Shown piece after piece: positions 31,060 through 38,851 of a DNA stretch of 64,000 nt (the first letter of the stretch is position 1; every line of letters begins with the position of its first letter). The translations under genes and the position numbers were made by a program. The DNA comes from Modestobacter italicus (GTDB lineage Bacteria > Actinomycetota > Actinomycetes > Mycobacteriales > Geodermatophilaceae): positions 2,232,001 through 2,296,000 of the forward strand of contig NC_017955.1 of assembly GCF_000306785.1 (NCBI RefSeq). The letters run 5' to 3'. The notes under the pieces are model-generated. The model ran no database searches and was not told the origin of the DNA. It was given only the letters and a program-made list of their open reading frames with translations.

Positions 31060-32437
31060 GGGCGCCGTCCACCGGCAGCCGGACCCGCAGCACGGTCTCG
31101 CCCGGCCGGAGCTCGATGCCGATGTCACCGCGGTGCCGGTCGACGATCCGGCGGGAGATGTCCAGGCCCAGGCCGGTGCCCTCGCCGACGCCCTTGGTGG
31201 TGAAGAACGGGTCGAAGGCGTGCCGCGCGGTCTCCGGGGACATCCCGGCCCCGGTGTCCGCGATCTCCACGACCACGTCGCCGCCGTCCACCCGGCTCGA
31301 GACCCGCAGCGTGCCGGAGCCGCCCAGGGCGTGGAGCGCGTTGTCGACGAGGTTGGTCCACACCTGGTTCAGCTCGGCGGCCAGCGCCGGGATGCGGGGC
31401 ACCGCAGCGCTGTGCTCCCGGACGACGGTGACGCCGGCGGGGATGCGGTGGGCGAGCACCACCAGCGTGCTCTCCAGCCCCTCGGCCACGTCGGTCTGCT
31501 GCATCGACGCCCGGTCCAGCTGCGAGTAGGACCGGGCCGCGGCGACCAGGTCGGAGATCCGGCGGGTGGACTCCTTCACCTCCGCCAGCAACGCGGTCGC
31601 GGCGAGGGTGCTCACCACCCACTCCAGGCCGGGCTCGAGCCGGGCGCTGCCCAGCACCTCGGCGGCGCGCTCGCACCAGAGCTCGTCGGCACCCGCAGCG
31701 GCCAGAGCGGGCGCCAGCACCCAGTCCCGCCGCACGCCGTGGCCGGTCAGCCAGTCCGACAGGGCGTCCTCGCGGTCGGCAGCGCTGAGCGGGTCGCCGG
31801 GCGGGACCGGGGCCAGCTCCTGCCGCAACGAGTCGAGCGCGGCGAACTGCGCGGCGGTCACCGGCGCGGCGGCCAGCGACCGGAGGGAGTCCAGCATCTG
31901 CTCGTGCGCCTCGCCGAGGGCGTCGACGGCCCGGGACGCGGCGGCGGCCGGGTTGTTGAGCTCGTGGGCGAGCCCGGCCGCCAGCGTGCCCAACGCCGCG
32001 AGCGCCTCGCGCTGCCGGGCCATCGACTCGTAGTTGCGAGCCGACCGGGACACCCCCTCGACCAGGTGGAGGCCCAGCGGGAAACGGTCGGCCCAGACCC
32101 GGTGCAGGTCCTCGGCCGGCACCCGCAGGACGCGCGCGCCGGTCGCGGCCCGGCCGGTCGCGAGGTAGACGCCGTGCTCGTCCCACGCCCGGAACCCGCC
32201 CGCCCAGCGGCCCGGCACGTCCATGACCCCGAGCCGGGTCTCCTCGTGCCCGACGTGCCGCAGCAGGTCGATGCGGCCGTCGAGGAGCACCCACCAGTGC
32301 TCGGCGGGCCGGTTCTCGGCGAAGACGACGTCACCGGCCCCGGCGTGCACCTCGGTGCCCGCCGCGACCAGCGCGGCCAGCTGGTCCTCGCCGGTGCCGG
32401 CGAAGAGCCCGAGCGGGCGGAGCTCGTCGAGGTCCAT
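31055..32437 (-). CDS. Sensor histidine kinase with N-terminal cyclic-nucleotide-binding-like domain
   Basis: 460 residues, no membrane segments, so probably cytoplasmic. Residues about 5-120 form a Crp-like cNMP-binding domain (LRPLGLFAGTGEDQLAALVA, AGDVVFAENRPAEHWWVLLD). A dimerisation/phosphoacceptor region follows with LGTLAAGLAHELNNPAAAAS, where the His in HELNNP is the likely phosphosite. The C-terminal HATPase has N-box NQVWTNLVDNALHALGG, G1 DTGAGMSPE, F-box FDPFFTTKG and G2 GEGTGLGLDI. No response-regulator gene lies nearby, so it is an orphan. The ATG at 32437 is chosen because the conserved domain starts directly after it. Confidence 0.87.
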   Translation of the reverse strand: MDLDELRPLGLFAGTGEDQLAALVAAGTEVHAGAGDVVFAENRPAEHWWVLLDGRIDLLRHVGHEETRLGVMDVPGRWAGGFRAWDEHGVYLATGRAATGARVLRVPAEDLHRVWADRFPLGLHLVEGVSRSARNYESMARQREALAALGTLAAGLAHELNNPAAAASRAVDALGEAHEQMLDSLRSLAAAPVTAAQFAALDSLRQELAPVPPGDPLSAADREDALSDWLTGHGVRRDWVLAPALAAAGADELWCERAAEVLGSARLEPGLEWVVSTLAATALLAEVKESTRRISDLVAAARSYSQLDRASMQQTDVAEGLESTLVVLAHRIPAGVTVVREHSAAVPRIPALAAELNQVWTNLVDNALHALGGSGTLRVSSRVDGGDVVVEIADTGAGMSPETARHAFDPFFTTKGVGEGTGLGLDISRRIVDRHRGDIGIELRPGETVLRVRLPVDGAR

Positions 32438-32563
32438 CACGTCGCCCCGGGACGGTGGACGGACATGGCTCCTCCTCCGCGGACGACGGTGCGCGCATCG
32501 AAGCACGCCGCACGCGGTCAGCGGGGGCTCCGGTGCACCCCGTCCGGGGTGGTGCCGTGCCGC

Positions 32564-32581
32564 CGGCCGGCGCGCCGGCCG
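32564..32581. repeat. 18-bp perfect palindrome in the leader of the HhH gene
   Basis: CGGCCGGCGCGCCGGCCG, 13 nt upstream of the next gene's ATG. The same core (GGCCGGCGCGCCGGCC) occurs in the ctaD leader at 40587-40602. It may be an operator or an mRNA hairpin; no protein is known to me for it. Confidence 0.45.
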
Positions 32582-32594
32582 CTAGGTTGGGGCC

Positions 32595-33059
32595 ATGCCG
32601 ATCGGGTCGCCGGGGGACGAGCCCGCACGCAGCCTCCGCGAGCTCGGGCTGCCGGCGCGGGCGGTCACCGTGCTGACCCGGGCGGGGATCACCGACGTCG
32701 ACCGGCTCGCGCGGCTCAGCCGGGAGGAGCTCGCCGCCGTCCCCGGCCTGGGTCCGGGGACGATCGCCGCGATCCGGCGCGTGCTGCCCGGGGCGCCCGC
32801 GCCGGACGTCGAGGAGGAGTCGCCGGACGCGCCGGCGATCCCGTCGTTCGACTCGCTGCGCGCCCCGCGCGGCCGCTCCGCCGTCGACCTGCTCACCGCC
32901 GGGCCGACTCCGCCGCCGACGCCGCCGCCGGCTGCGCCCGCGACCGGCCCGCGGCCGGCGGAGTACGGCGACCTGCTGCGGTTGGGCGTCCGGCTGGCCT
33001 GCTGGTCGCTGCGCCAGCCGGGTCGCCTTCTGCACCGGCTGCTCGGCGACCGCGGCTGA
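32595..33059 (+). CDS. Helix-hairpin-helix (RNA polymerase alpha-CTD-like) protein
   Basis: 154 residues. Residues about 10-65 match the alpha-CTD/HhH fold used for DNA or protein binding: RSLRELGLPARAVTVLTRAG, ITDVDRLARLSREELAAVPG, LGPGTIAAIRRVL. The middle is Pro/Ala-rich linker (GPTPPPTPPPAAPA) and the C-terminus is a short basic amphipathic segment LGVRLACWSLRQPGRLLHRL. This could be a small regulatory factor that mimics the RNA polymerase alpha C-terminal domain, but its partner is unknown. A palindrome lies in the leader. It is convergent with the OpuAC-type gene. Confidence 0.75.
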   Translation: MPIGSPGDEPARSLRELGLPARAVTVLTRAGITDVDRLARLSREELAAVPGLGPGTIAAIRRVLPGAPAPDVEEESPDAPAIPSFDSLRAPRGRSAVDLLTAGPTPPPTPPPAAPATGPRPAEYGDLLRLGVRLACWSLRQPGRLLHRLLGDRG

Positions 33060-33075
33060 CCCCGGCGGTCAGCTG
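33053..33075. terminator. Bidirectional hairpin between convergent genes
   Basis: GCTGACC (33055-33061) and GGTCAGC (33067-33073), extended by a G-T wobble and a C-G pair, loop of 5 nt. Both facing stops (TGA 33057-33059, TCA 33069-33071) lie in the arms. Confidence 0.5.
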
Positions 33076-33983
33076 CCGTCCCACCAGCGGGCCGCGGCGG
33101 CCCGCGGGGTCAGGCCCTCGACCTCCACGGCCCGGTTCAGGCCGCTGAGGTCGGCGGTGGTCAGCCGGGCGCTCACCGCGTCCAGGGCGTCGGCCAGCCG
33201 GTCTCCCCACCGCTCGAGCGCGGCGGTGCGCACCAGCGGGACGACGTTCTCGTGCGGCTGCAGCGCCCGGTCGTCGGCGAGCAGCACCACCGGCGCCCCG
33301 CCGCCGCCCAGCCGGGCGTCCGTGGTCTCCAGCAGCCCGACCTGGATCGACCCGGCGACCAGGGCCTCGACCGTGGCGGCCCGGGACGGCATGTTCACGA
33401 CGCTGCCGAACCGGAGGCCGTAGACCTCTCGCAGACCGGGCAGGCAGAGCGGACGCTCCGGACACTCCGGCGGACCGCCGAAGGCCAGCCCGGGGGCCAG
33501 CGGCTCGAGCTCGGACAGCCGGCTCACGCCGTGCTCGGTGGCGAACGCCCGGCTGACCGCGAAGCCGTTCTGGTCCTCGGCCGCTGCCGCGGCGAGCACG
33601 GTGACGCCGCGCGGTGCGAGCAGCGCGCTGAGCGTGGCGTGCAGCTGCTCGGGGGTGCTGGTGCCGGCCGCGCCGCTGGGGTCGACGAAGCGCACCGCGG
33701 TGCCCAGGTAGTCGACGACCACGTCGACGACCCCCTGCTCCAGCGCCGGCTCGACGACCTCACGGGTGCCGGCGCCGGGGTGCAGCGACACCGGCAGGCC
33801 CGCCTGCCGGGCGGACTCCGCGTAGACCGCGGCGAGGATCTCGTTCTCGCTGAAGTCGTAGGAGGCGAACCGGACCGTGTCCCCGGGGCGCTCCCCGTCG
33901 TCCGCGGAGCCGGAGCACGCGCTCGCTGCGAGGAGCAGCAGCACGACGAGGAGGACGACGGACGGCGCGCGGCGAGGTGGCAC
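33069..33983 (-). CDS. Glycine betaine/choline-type ABC transporter substrate-binding lipoprotein (OpuAC family)
   Basis: 304 residues. The N-terminus VPPRRAPSVVLLVVLLLLAA with SACSG forms a lipoprotein signal peptide, so the mature protein would be tethered outside. The body follows OpuAC: VRFASYDFSENEILAAVYAE, SARQAGLPVSLHPGAGTREV, VVDVVVDYLGTAVRFVDPSG, and a C-terminal WWDGS. Substrates of the family are betaine, choline, carnitine or ectoine. No ABC permease or ATPase gene is nearby, so it is an orphan or works with a transporter encoded elsewhere. The GTG start has AGGGAAGG upstream. The adjacent upstream gene is divergent. Confidence 0.83.
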   Translation of the reverse strand: MPPRRAPSVVLLVVLLLLAASACSGSADDGERPGDTVRFASYDFSENEILAAVYAESARQAGLPVSLHPGAGTREVVEPALEQGVVDVVVDYLGTAVRFVDPSGAAGTSTPEQLHATLSALLAPRGVTVLAAAAAEDQNGFAVSRAFATEHGVSRLSELEPLAPGLAFGGPPECPERPLCLPGLREVYGLRFGSVVNMPSRAATVEALVAGSIQVGLLETTDARLGGGGAPVVLLADDRALQPHENVVPLVRTAALERWGDRLADALDAVSARLTTADLSGLNRAVEVEGLTPRAAAARWWDGS

Positions 33984-34119
33984 AGTGCCCGCCTTCCCTG
34001 CCGGAGCGTCACCACCGTCGGCGTGGGGCCGCGGCGGCGCGGCACGGGGCCACGCTAGCGGCACCTGGGGCGCACAGGGGGATGTCCGTCGCCGCCCGGG
34101 AGGTGGAGCATCAGCCGAC

Positions 34120-35817
34120 GTGACCTCGCTGCCCCAGGCAGTGCCGACCGCGGTGTCTCCCACGGGGCAGGCCCCGCCGGCGATCCACCGCGTCCGGCGC
34201 CGGCGTCGTCCCTCGGGTGAACCGCCGCCGCTGCCCCGGCACCTCAACGCCTCGGGCAAGTGGTGGCTGGCCATGTCCGGGCTGGTCGTCGTCGCCTGGG
34301 TGGTCGTCTGGGCGACCGACAGCGTCGGCCGGTTCGACGTGGCCGACACCCGGGTCCTGCAGGCCTTCGAGCGGATCCGCTCGCCGGCGCTGACCCGGGT
34401 GGCCGAGGTCGCCGGCGTGCTGGCCTCGGCCACCGCGATCTACGTCCTGTGGCTGGGCAACCTCGCGGTGCTGATCGCCGTCCGGCGGTGGCGGCACCTG
34501 TTCGTGGTGATCGCCGTCGGGATCATCGTGGTGCAGGTGGGTGCCGAGATGGCCGGCACCCTGCAGCGCCCGCGGCCCTTCGAGGTCGAGATCATCGGTC
34601 CGTGGACGGGCTTCTCGATGCCGTCGCTGCCGGTCACCGTGCTGGCCACGTTGCTGCTCAACGCCGTCTACTCCCTGGTCCCGGCCGGCCGGTACCGCAC
34701 CATCGGCAAGTGGGTCGTCTGCGTGGTGCTGGCGGTCACCGCCCTGTCCCGCCTCTACCTGGCCCAGGACCACCCGACGGACATCGCCGCCGGGGTCATC
34801 CTCGGGGTGGCCGTGCCGCTGGCGGCCTTCCGGCTGCTCACCCCCAACGACGTCTACCCGGTGCGCTACCGGCGCGGTCGCCCGGCGCACCTCGACGTCA
34901 CCGGACCCCGCGGTGAGGCGATCGTCCGCGCCCTGGAGGACCAGCTCGGGCTCCTGGCCACCGCCGTGGAGCCGTTCAACCTGTCCGGTTCCGGCGGCTC
35001 CACACCGCTGCGGATCACCGTCAAGGCCGCCGGGGAGGGCGAGAGCTGCGTGTTCGGGAAGCTGTACGCGGCGACCCACGTGCACTCCGACCGCTGGTAC
35101 AAGCTGGGTCGCACGCTGCTCTACGGCCGGTTGGAGGACGAGCAGCCGTTCCACAGCGTGCGTCGGCTCGTGCAGTACGAGGACTACGTGATGCACCTGT
35201 TCACCGATGCCGGGCTGCCCACCCCGCGCCCGCTGGGCATCGTGGAGATCACCCCGGAGCGGGAGTACCTGCTGGTCGCCGAGTTCATGGCCGGCGCCCA
35301 GGAGGTCGGCGACGCCGACGTGGACGACGCGATCATCGACCAGGGGCTCGCCCTCGTCCGCCGGATGTGGGAGATCGGCGTCGCCCACCGGGACATCAAG
35401 CCGGCGAACCTGCTGGTCCGCGACGGCAGGCTCGTGGTCATCGACACCGCCTTCGCGGAGGTCCGCCCCAGCCCGTGGCGGCAGGCGGTCGACCTGGCCA
35501 ACATGATGCTGGTCCTGGGGCTGCGCACCGACGCCGAGCGGGTCTACCGGCGGGCCCGCCTGCAGTTCACCGACGAGGAGCTCGCCGAGGCGTTCGCGGC
35601 CACCCGCGGGCTCACCATGCCCTCCCAGCTCCGCCGGATGCTGCGCCAGCAGGGGCGCGACCTGCACACCGCGTTCCTGGCGCTGCTGCCGTACCAGCTG
35701 CCCTCGGTGCGCATCCAGCGCTGGAGCTGGCGGCGGGTCGTGCTCACCCTCGCGACCCTGCTCGCGGCCCTGGTCTGCGCCGGTGTGACCTCCGACCTGC
35801 TCCGCTCGCCGCTGTGA
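34120..35817 (+). CDS. PAP2-like membrane domain fused to a protein/lipid kinase-like domain
   Basis: 565 residues. Residues about 45-240 hold several membrane helices in PAP2 arrangement, but the three catalytic motifs are degenerate: motif 1 reads E(x6)RP instead of K(x6)RP at about 148, motif 2 PSLP instead of PSGH at 168, and motif 3 SRLYLAQDHPTD at 210 has Asp where the nucleophilic His is expected. Residues about 290-520 are a kinase-like fold with Lys314 (VFGKLYA), catalytic loop HRDIKPANLLV (Asp425, Asn430) and metal Asp442 in VIDTAFAE. A final membrane helix closes the protein. It starts a five-gene operon; the next GTG overlaps its stop. Substrate unknown; a lipid-linked sugar is plausible. 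Confidence 0.82.
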   Translation: MTSLPQAVPTAVSPTGQAPPAIHRVRRRRRPSGEPPPLPRHLNASGKWWLAMSGLVVVAWVVVWATDSVGRFDVADTRVLQAFERIRSPALTRVAEVAGVLASATAIYVLWLGNLAVLIAVRRWRHLFVVIAVGIIVVQVGAEMAGTLQRPRPFEVEIIGPWTGFSMPSLPVTVLATLLLNAVYSLVPAGRYRTIGKWVVCVVLAVTALSRLYLAQDHPTDIAAGVILGVAVPLAAFRLLTPNDVYPVRYRRGRPAHLDVTGPRGEAIVRALEDQLGLLATAVEPFNLSGSGGSTPLRITVKAAGEGESCVFGKLYAATHVHSDRWYKLGRTLLYGRLEDEQPFHSVRRLVQYEDYVMHLFTDAGLPTPRPLGIVEITPEREYLLVAEFMAGAQEVGDADVDDAIIDQGLALVRRMWEIGVAHRDIKPANLLVRDGRLVVIDTAFAEVRPSPWRQAVDLANMMLVLGLRTDAERVYRRARLQFTDEELAEAFAATRGLTMPSQLRRMLRQQGRDLHTAFLALLPYQLPSVRIQRWSWRRVVLTLATLLAALVCAGVTSDLLRSPL

Positions 35818-36416
35818 AGCGGCCCGGGACCGCCGCCGCGCTCGCCCTGCTGGCGGCCGGCTGCCTGACCGGGTGCGGCAGCGACTCGGCGGACCCGGCG
35901 GCCGCGATCACCAGCCCACCGGCCTGCCCGGTCGGCGACGGTGGTGCGGGCAACGGCGTCATCCTGATGGCCCAGTCGGTGCCGACCGCGGCCTGGGCGC
36001 CGTGCCTCTCGCCGCTGCCCTCCGGCTGGGAGTTCCGGCACCTGGAGGTGCGCAACGGCATCTCCCGGTTCTGGCTGGACTCCGACCGGGACGGCACCCG
36101 GGCCATCGAGGTCCGGCTCGAGGAGTCCTGCGACACCGCCGGCGCCACCGAGATCGCCAGCGACCGGGAGTACATGCACCGGCTGGAGCGGGTCCGCCAG
36201 GTCAGCCCGACCTACTCGGGAGAGCGGCACTACGTGTTCCGCGGCGGCTGCCTCAGCATCGTCTTCCGGCTGGACGGGGACAGCCCCGGGGAGGCGCTGG
36301 CGCTCGCCTCCCAGGCCGTCGGGGTGGTCAGCCGGGAGGACCTCCAGACCCAGGTGCACGCCGACAGCGGCGGACGGATCGACCTCGACCCCAGCAGAGG
36401 GGACGGACAGCCATGA
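35814..36416 (+). CDS. Hypothetical lipoprotein in the PAP2-kinase operon
   Basis: 200 residues. MKRPGTAAALALLAAGCLTG then CGSDSAD is a lipoprotein signal with an LTGC lipobox, so the protein should be anchored on the outer face of the membrane. The mature part has four cysteines (SPPACPVG, APCLSPL, EESCDTAG, FRGGCLSIV), which could form two disulfides. No family recognised. The GTG overlaps the preceding stop (GTGA) and the stop overlaps the next ATG (ATGA), so it is firmly part of the operon and probably works with the membrane proteins around it. Confidence 0.8.
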   Translation: MKRPGTAAALALLAAGCLTGCGSDSADPAAAITSPPACPVGDGGAGNGVILMAQSVPTAAWAPCLSPLPSGWEFRHLEVRNGISRFWLDSDRDGTRAIEVRLEESCDTAGATEIASDREYMHRLERVRQVSPTYSGERHYVFRGGCLSIVFRLDGDSPGEALALASQAVGVVSREDLQTQVHADSGGRIDLDPSRGDGQP

Positions 36417-37510
36417 CCACACTCGAGCAGGCGAGCCCCCCGGCGCGGCCCCGCCGACCGGCCTGGCGGCGCTGGCTCGCCCCGGCGTTCTCCCTCGTGC
36501 TGGTCGCGGCGATGGTCTTCTGGTTCCTCCCGCAGTTCACCAGCCTCAGCGACGTGTGGGCCTCGGTGCAGGACATGACCGCCCTCCAGATCGGCCTGCT
36601 GCTCCTGGCGACGGTGTGGAACCTGGCCACCTACCAGTTCGTGATGGTCATCACCACGCCGGGGATGACCCTGCGGCAGGCCACGGTCTCGACCGAGACG
36701 ACCACCGCGGTGGCGAACACGCTGGTCGGGGGTGCGGCCGTGGCGATGGGGCTCACCTACGCGATGAACACCTCGTGGGGCTTCTCGCGCAGCCGGACGT
36801 CGGTGTCGCTGCTGACCTCGGGCCTGTGGAACAACTTCGCCAAGCTGGGCCTGCCGGTGGTGGCGCTGGCGCTGGTGGCCTTCACCACGCCGCCGACGCC
36901 CGGCCGGGTGCTGGCCGGGCTGCTCGGGGTCACCGGCCTCGTCGCGGCGGTGGTCGGGCTGTGGCTGGTGCTGCGCAGCCGGGCGAGCGCGGCCCGGGTG
37001 GGCGTGGCGCTGGCCCGCTGGGTCTCGGCGCTGCTGCGGCTGGTGCACCGGCCGCCGGTGCACGGCTGGGACCTGGCGCTGACCAAGTTCCGCGACCGGA
37101 CCGTGCTGCTGCTGCACGCCCGCTGGCACTGGCTGACCCTGGCCACGGTCGTCAGCCACCTGTCGCTGTTCCTGGTGCTGCTGCTGGCGCTGCGGTTCTG
37201 CGGGGTCGGCGCCGACCAGGTCGCCTGGACCGAGGCCCTGGCGGTGTTCGCCTTCGCGCGGCTGCTCACCGCCGTCCCGTTCACGCCCGGTGGTCTCGGG
37301 GTGATCGAGGTGGCGATGATCGGCGGGCTGGCCGCCGCCGGTGGGGACCGCCCGGCCGTCGCCGCCGGGGTGCTGGTCTTCCGGGTGCTGACCTACGTCC
37401 TCCCCATCCCGTTCGGGGTGCTCACCTACGTCTTCTGGCAGCGCAACAAGTCGTGGCGGCGCGCGCCCGGCACCGCGCCGCGCACCGACCTGGTCCCCGA
37501 GCAGGCATGA
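36413..37510 (+). CDS. UPF0104/LPG-synthase-transmembrane-type putative flippase
   Basis: 365 residues with about eight membrane helices (first: WLAPAFSLVLVAAMVFWFLP). Family features: TETTTAVANTLVGGAAVAMG, SGLWNNFAKLGLPVVALALV and the conserved late AVPFTPGGLGVIEVAMIGGL. Members related to the MprF flippase half are believed to move lipids across the membrane. No synthetase domain is attached. A paralogue lies at 9300-10397, sharing the same TPGGxGVxE signature. Start overlaps the lipoprotein gene and stop overlaps the first PAP2 gene. Confidence 0.85.
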   Translation: MTTLEQASPPARPRRPAWRRWLAPAFSLVLVAAMVFWFLPQFTSLSDVWASVQDMTALQIGLLLLATVWNLATYQFVMVITTPGMTLRQATVSTETTTAVANTLVGGAAVAMGLTYAMNTSWGFSRSRTSVSLLTSGLWNNFAKLGLPVVALALVAFTTPPTPGRVLAGLLGVTGLVAAVVGLWLVLRSRASAARVGVALARWVSALLRLVHRPPVHGWDLALTKFRDRTVLLLHARWHWLTLATVVSHLSLFLVLLLALRFCGVGADQVAWTEALAVFAFARLLTAVPFTPGGLGVIEVAMIGGLAAAGGDRPAVAAGVLVFRVLTYVLPIPFGVLTYVFWQRNKSWRRAPGTAPRTDLVPEQA

Positions 37511-38133
37511 CGACCACCGCGCGGACCGGCCGGGTCGCCGCGGTCGTCCGCCGGCCGCGGGACGTGCTGCTGCTCGTCGGCGGCTCGGCGCTGCTGGTGC
37601 TGGCCTCCCTGCCGGTGCTCCCGGGCACGGTCAGCGCCGCCGAGACGGCGGTGTTCCGGGCGCTGAACGCGACGACGGTCCTGCCGTTCGTGCTCGTCTG
37701 GCCGGTGATGCAGCTGGGCAACGTCCTCGTCGTGCCCTGCGCCGCCGCGGTGGCGGCGGCGTTCCGCCGCTGGCGGCTGGCGGCCGGGCTGCTGCTGGCC
37801 GGGGCCGGCGTGTACCTGCTGGCCAAGGTGGTGAAGGGAGAGGTGCCGCGCGGCCGGCCCGACGGTCTGCTCACCGACGTCGTCATCCGCGGGACCGCGG
37901 CGCTGGGCCGCGGCTACGTCTCCGGGCACGCCGCCGTGGTCACCAGCCTGCTCGTCGTCGCCTGGCCCTGGCTGGGCCGCCCGGCCCGGATCGGCTGCAC
38001 CGTGCTGGTCGTCGCGGTCTGCCTGGCGCGCGTGCACGTCGGCGCGCACCTGCCGCTGGACGTCGTCGGCGGCGCTGCCCTGGGGGTCGCGGTCGCCGGC
38101 GCGGTCCGGCTGCTGCTCGGGCACCCGCGCTGA
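37507..38133 (+). CDS. PAP2-family membrane phosphatase (first of two)
   Basis: 208 residues, about six membrane helices. The PAP2 active-site motifs are all present: KGEVPRGRP (K-x6-RP), YVSGHAAV (SGH) and ARVHVGAHLPLD (R-x5-H-x3-D). This predicts a lipid phosphatase, for example for phosphatidic acid, undecaprenyl pyrophosphate or another polyprenyl phosphate, with the active site facing outside. Overlaps on both sides (ATGA; TGATG) place it in the operon. Confidence 0.88.
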   Translation: MTTTARTGRVAAVVRRPRDVLLLVGGSALLVLASLPVLPGTVSAAETAVFRALNATTVLPFVLVWPVMQLGNVLVVPCAAAVAAAFRRWRLAAGLLLAGAGVYLLAKVVKGEVPRGRPDGLLTDVVIRGTAALGRGYVSGHAAVVTSLLVVAWPWLGRPARIGCTVLVVAVCLARVHVGAHLPLDVVGGAALGVAVAGAVRLLLGHPR

Positions 38134-38831
38134 TGCTGGTCGACACCCGGCGGGCCCTGGTGGTCAGCGGTGCGCTGCTGGCCGGCGCCGTCCTGGTCAC
38201 CGTCCTGGTGGTCTGGCCGGTCACCTCACCGGTCGTGCAGGCCGTGGACGACGCGGTGTGGCGGGGGGCGGTCGCGGTGGAGAACCGCCCGACCACCGTG
38301 GTCGCGGTCGGCATGTCCTGGTTGGGCAGCGTCTGGGTCAACTGGCCGGTGCGGATCGCCGTGCTGGTCCTGCTGGCCTGGCGGCGGCACTGGCTCCGGT
38401 TGACGGCGTTCGCCCTGGCGGTGGTCAGCAGCGAGGCGCTCATCGGCCCGGTGAAGGCGTGGGTCGACCGTCCCCGGCCGCCGGACGGCCTCATCGCGAC
38501 CTCGGGAGCCGCGTTCCCGTCGGGGCACGCGATCGCCGGTGCGGTGACCGCCGTCGGGGTGGTGCTCGTGGTGGCCGCGCCGGGGCCGATGCGCTGGCGC
38601 TGGGAGGTGCGCGCGGTGCTGTTCGCCGTGGTGATGGCGCTGTCCCGGGTGTACCTGCGGGCGCACTGGCTCACCGACACCCTGGCCGGCGGCCTGCTCG
38701 GCGCCGGTCTCGCCCTCGGCTGGCCGGCGCTGCTGATCCCTTTCCGGCACGGCACCGAGGGCGGCCCGCCCGTCGCCCGGGGCAGCGCTCGCCGGACCCG
38801 GCGCCCGCGCGCCCGCGGACGCCCGGGCTGA
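38133..38831 (+). CDS. PAP2-family membrane phosphatase (second of two)
   Basis: 232 residues. Motifs are complete: VKAWVDRPRP (K-x6-RP), FPSGHAIAG (PSGH) and SRVYLRAHWLTD (SR-x5-H-x3-D). The C-terminus is strongly basic (ARRTRRPRARGRPG). Its sequence is only distantly like the preceding PAP2 protein, so the pair probably has different substrates or steps. The ATG shares one base with the preceding stop (TGATG). Last gene of the operon; a hairpin follows. Confidence 0.88.
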   Translation: MLVDTRRALVVSGALLAGAVLVTVLVVWPVTSPVVQAVDDAVWRGAVAVENRPTTVVAVGMSWLGSVWVNWPVRIAVLVLLAWRRHWLRLTAFALAVVSSEALIGPVKAWVDRPRPPDGLIATSGAAFPSGHAIAGAVTAVGVVLVVAAPGPMRWRWEVRAVLFAVVMALSRVYLRAHWLTDTLAGGLLGAGLALGWPALLIPFRHGTEGGPPVARGSARRTRRPRARGRPG

Positions 38832-38832
38832 G

Positions 38833-38851
38833 CCGGTCGGGACCCGACCGG
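38833..38851. terminator. Bidirectional terminator after the PAP2 operon
   Basis: CCGGTCGGG (38833-38841), A, CCCGACCGG (38843-38851): perfect arms that fold to an 8-bp stem with a GAC loop. It lies exactly between the stop codons of the PAP2 operon and the convergent anti-sigma gene. Confidence 0.6.
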
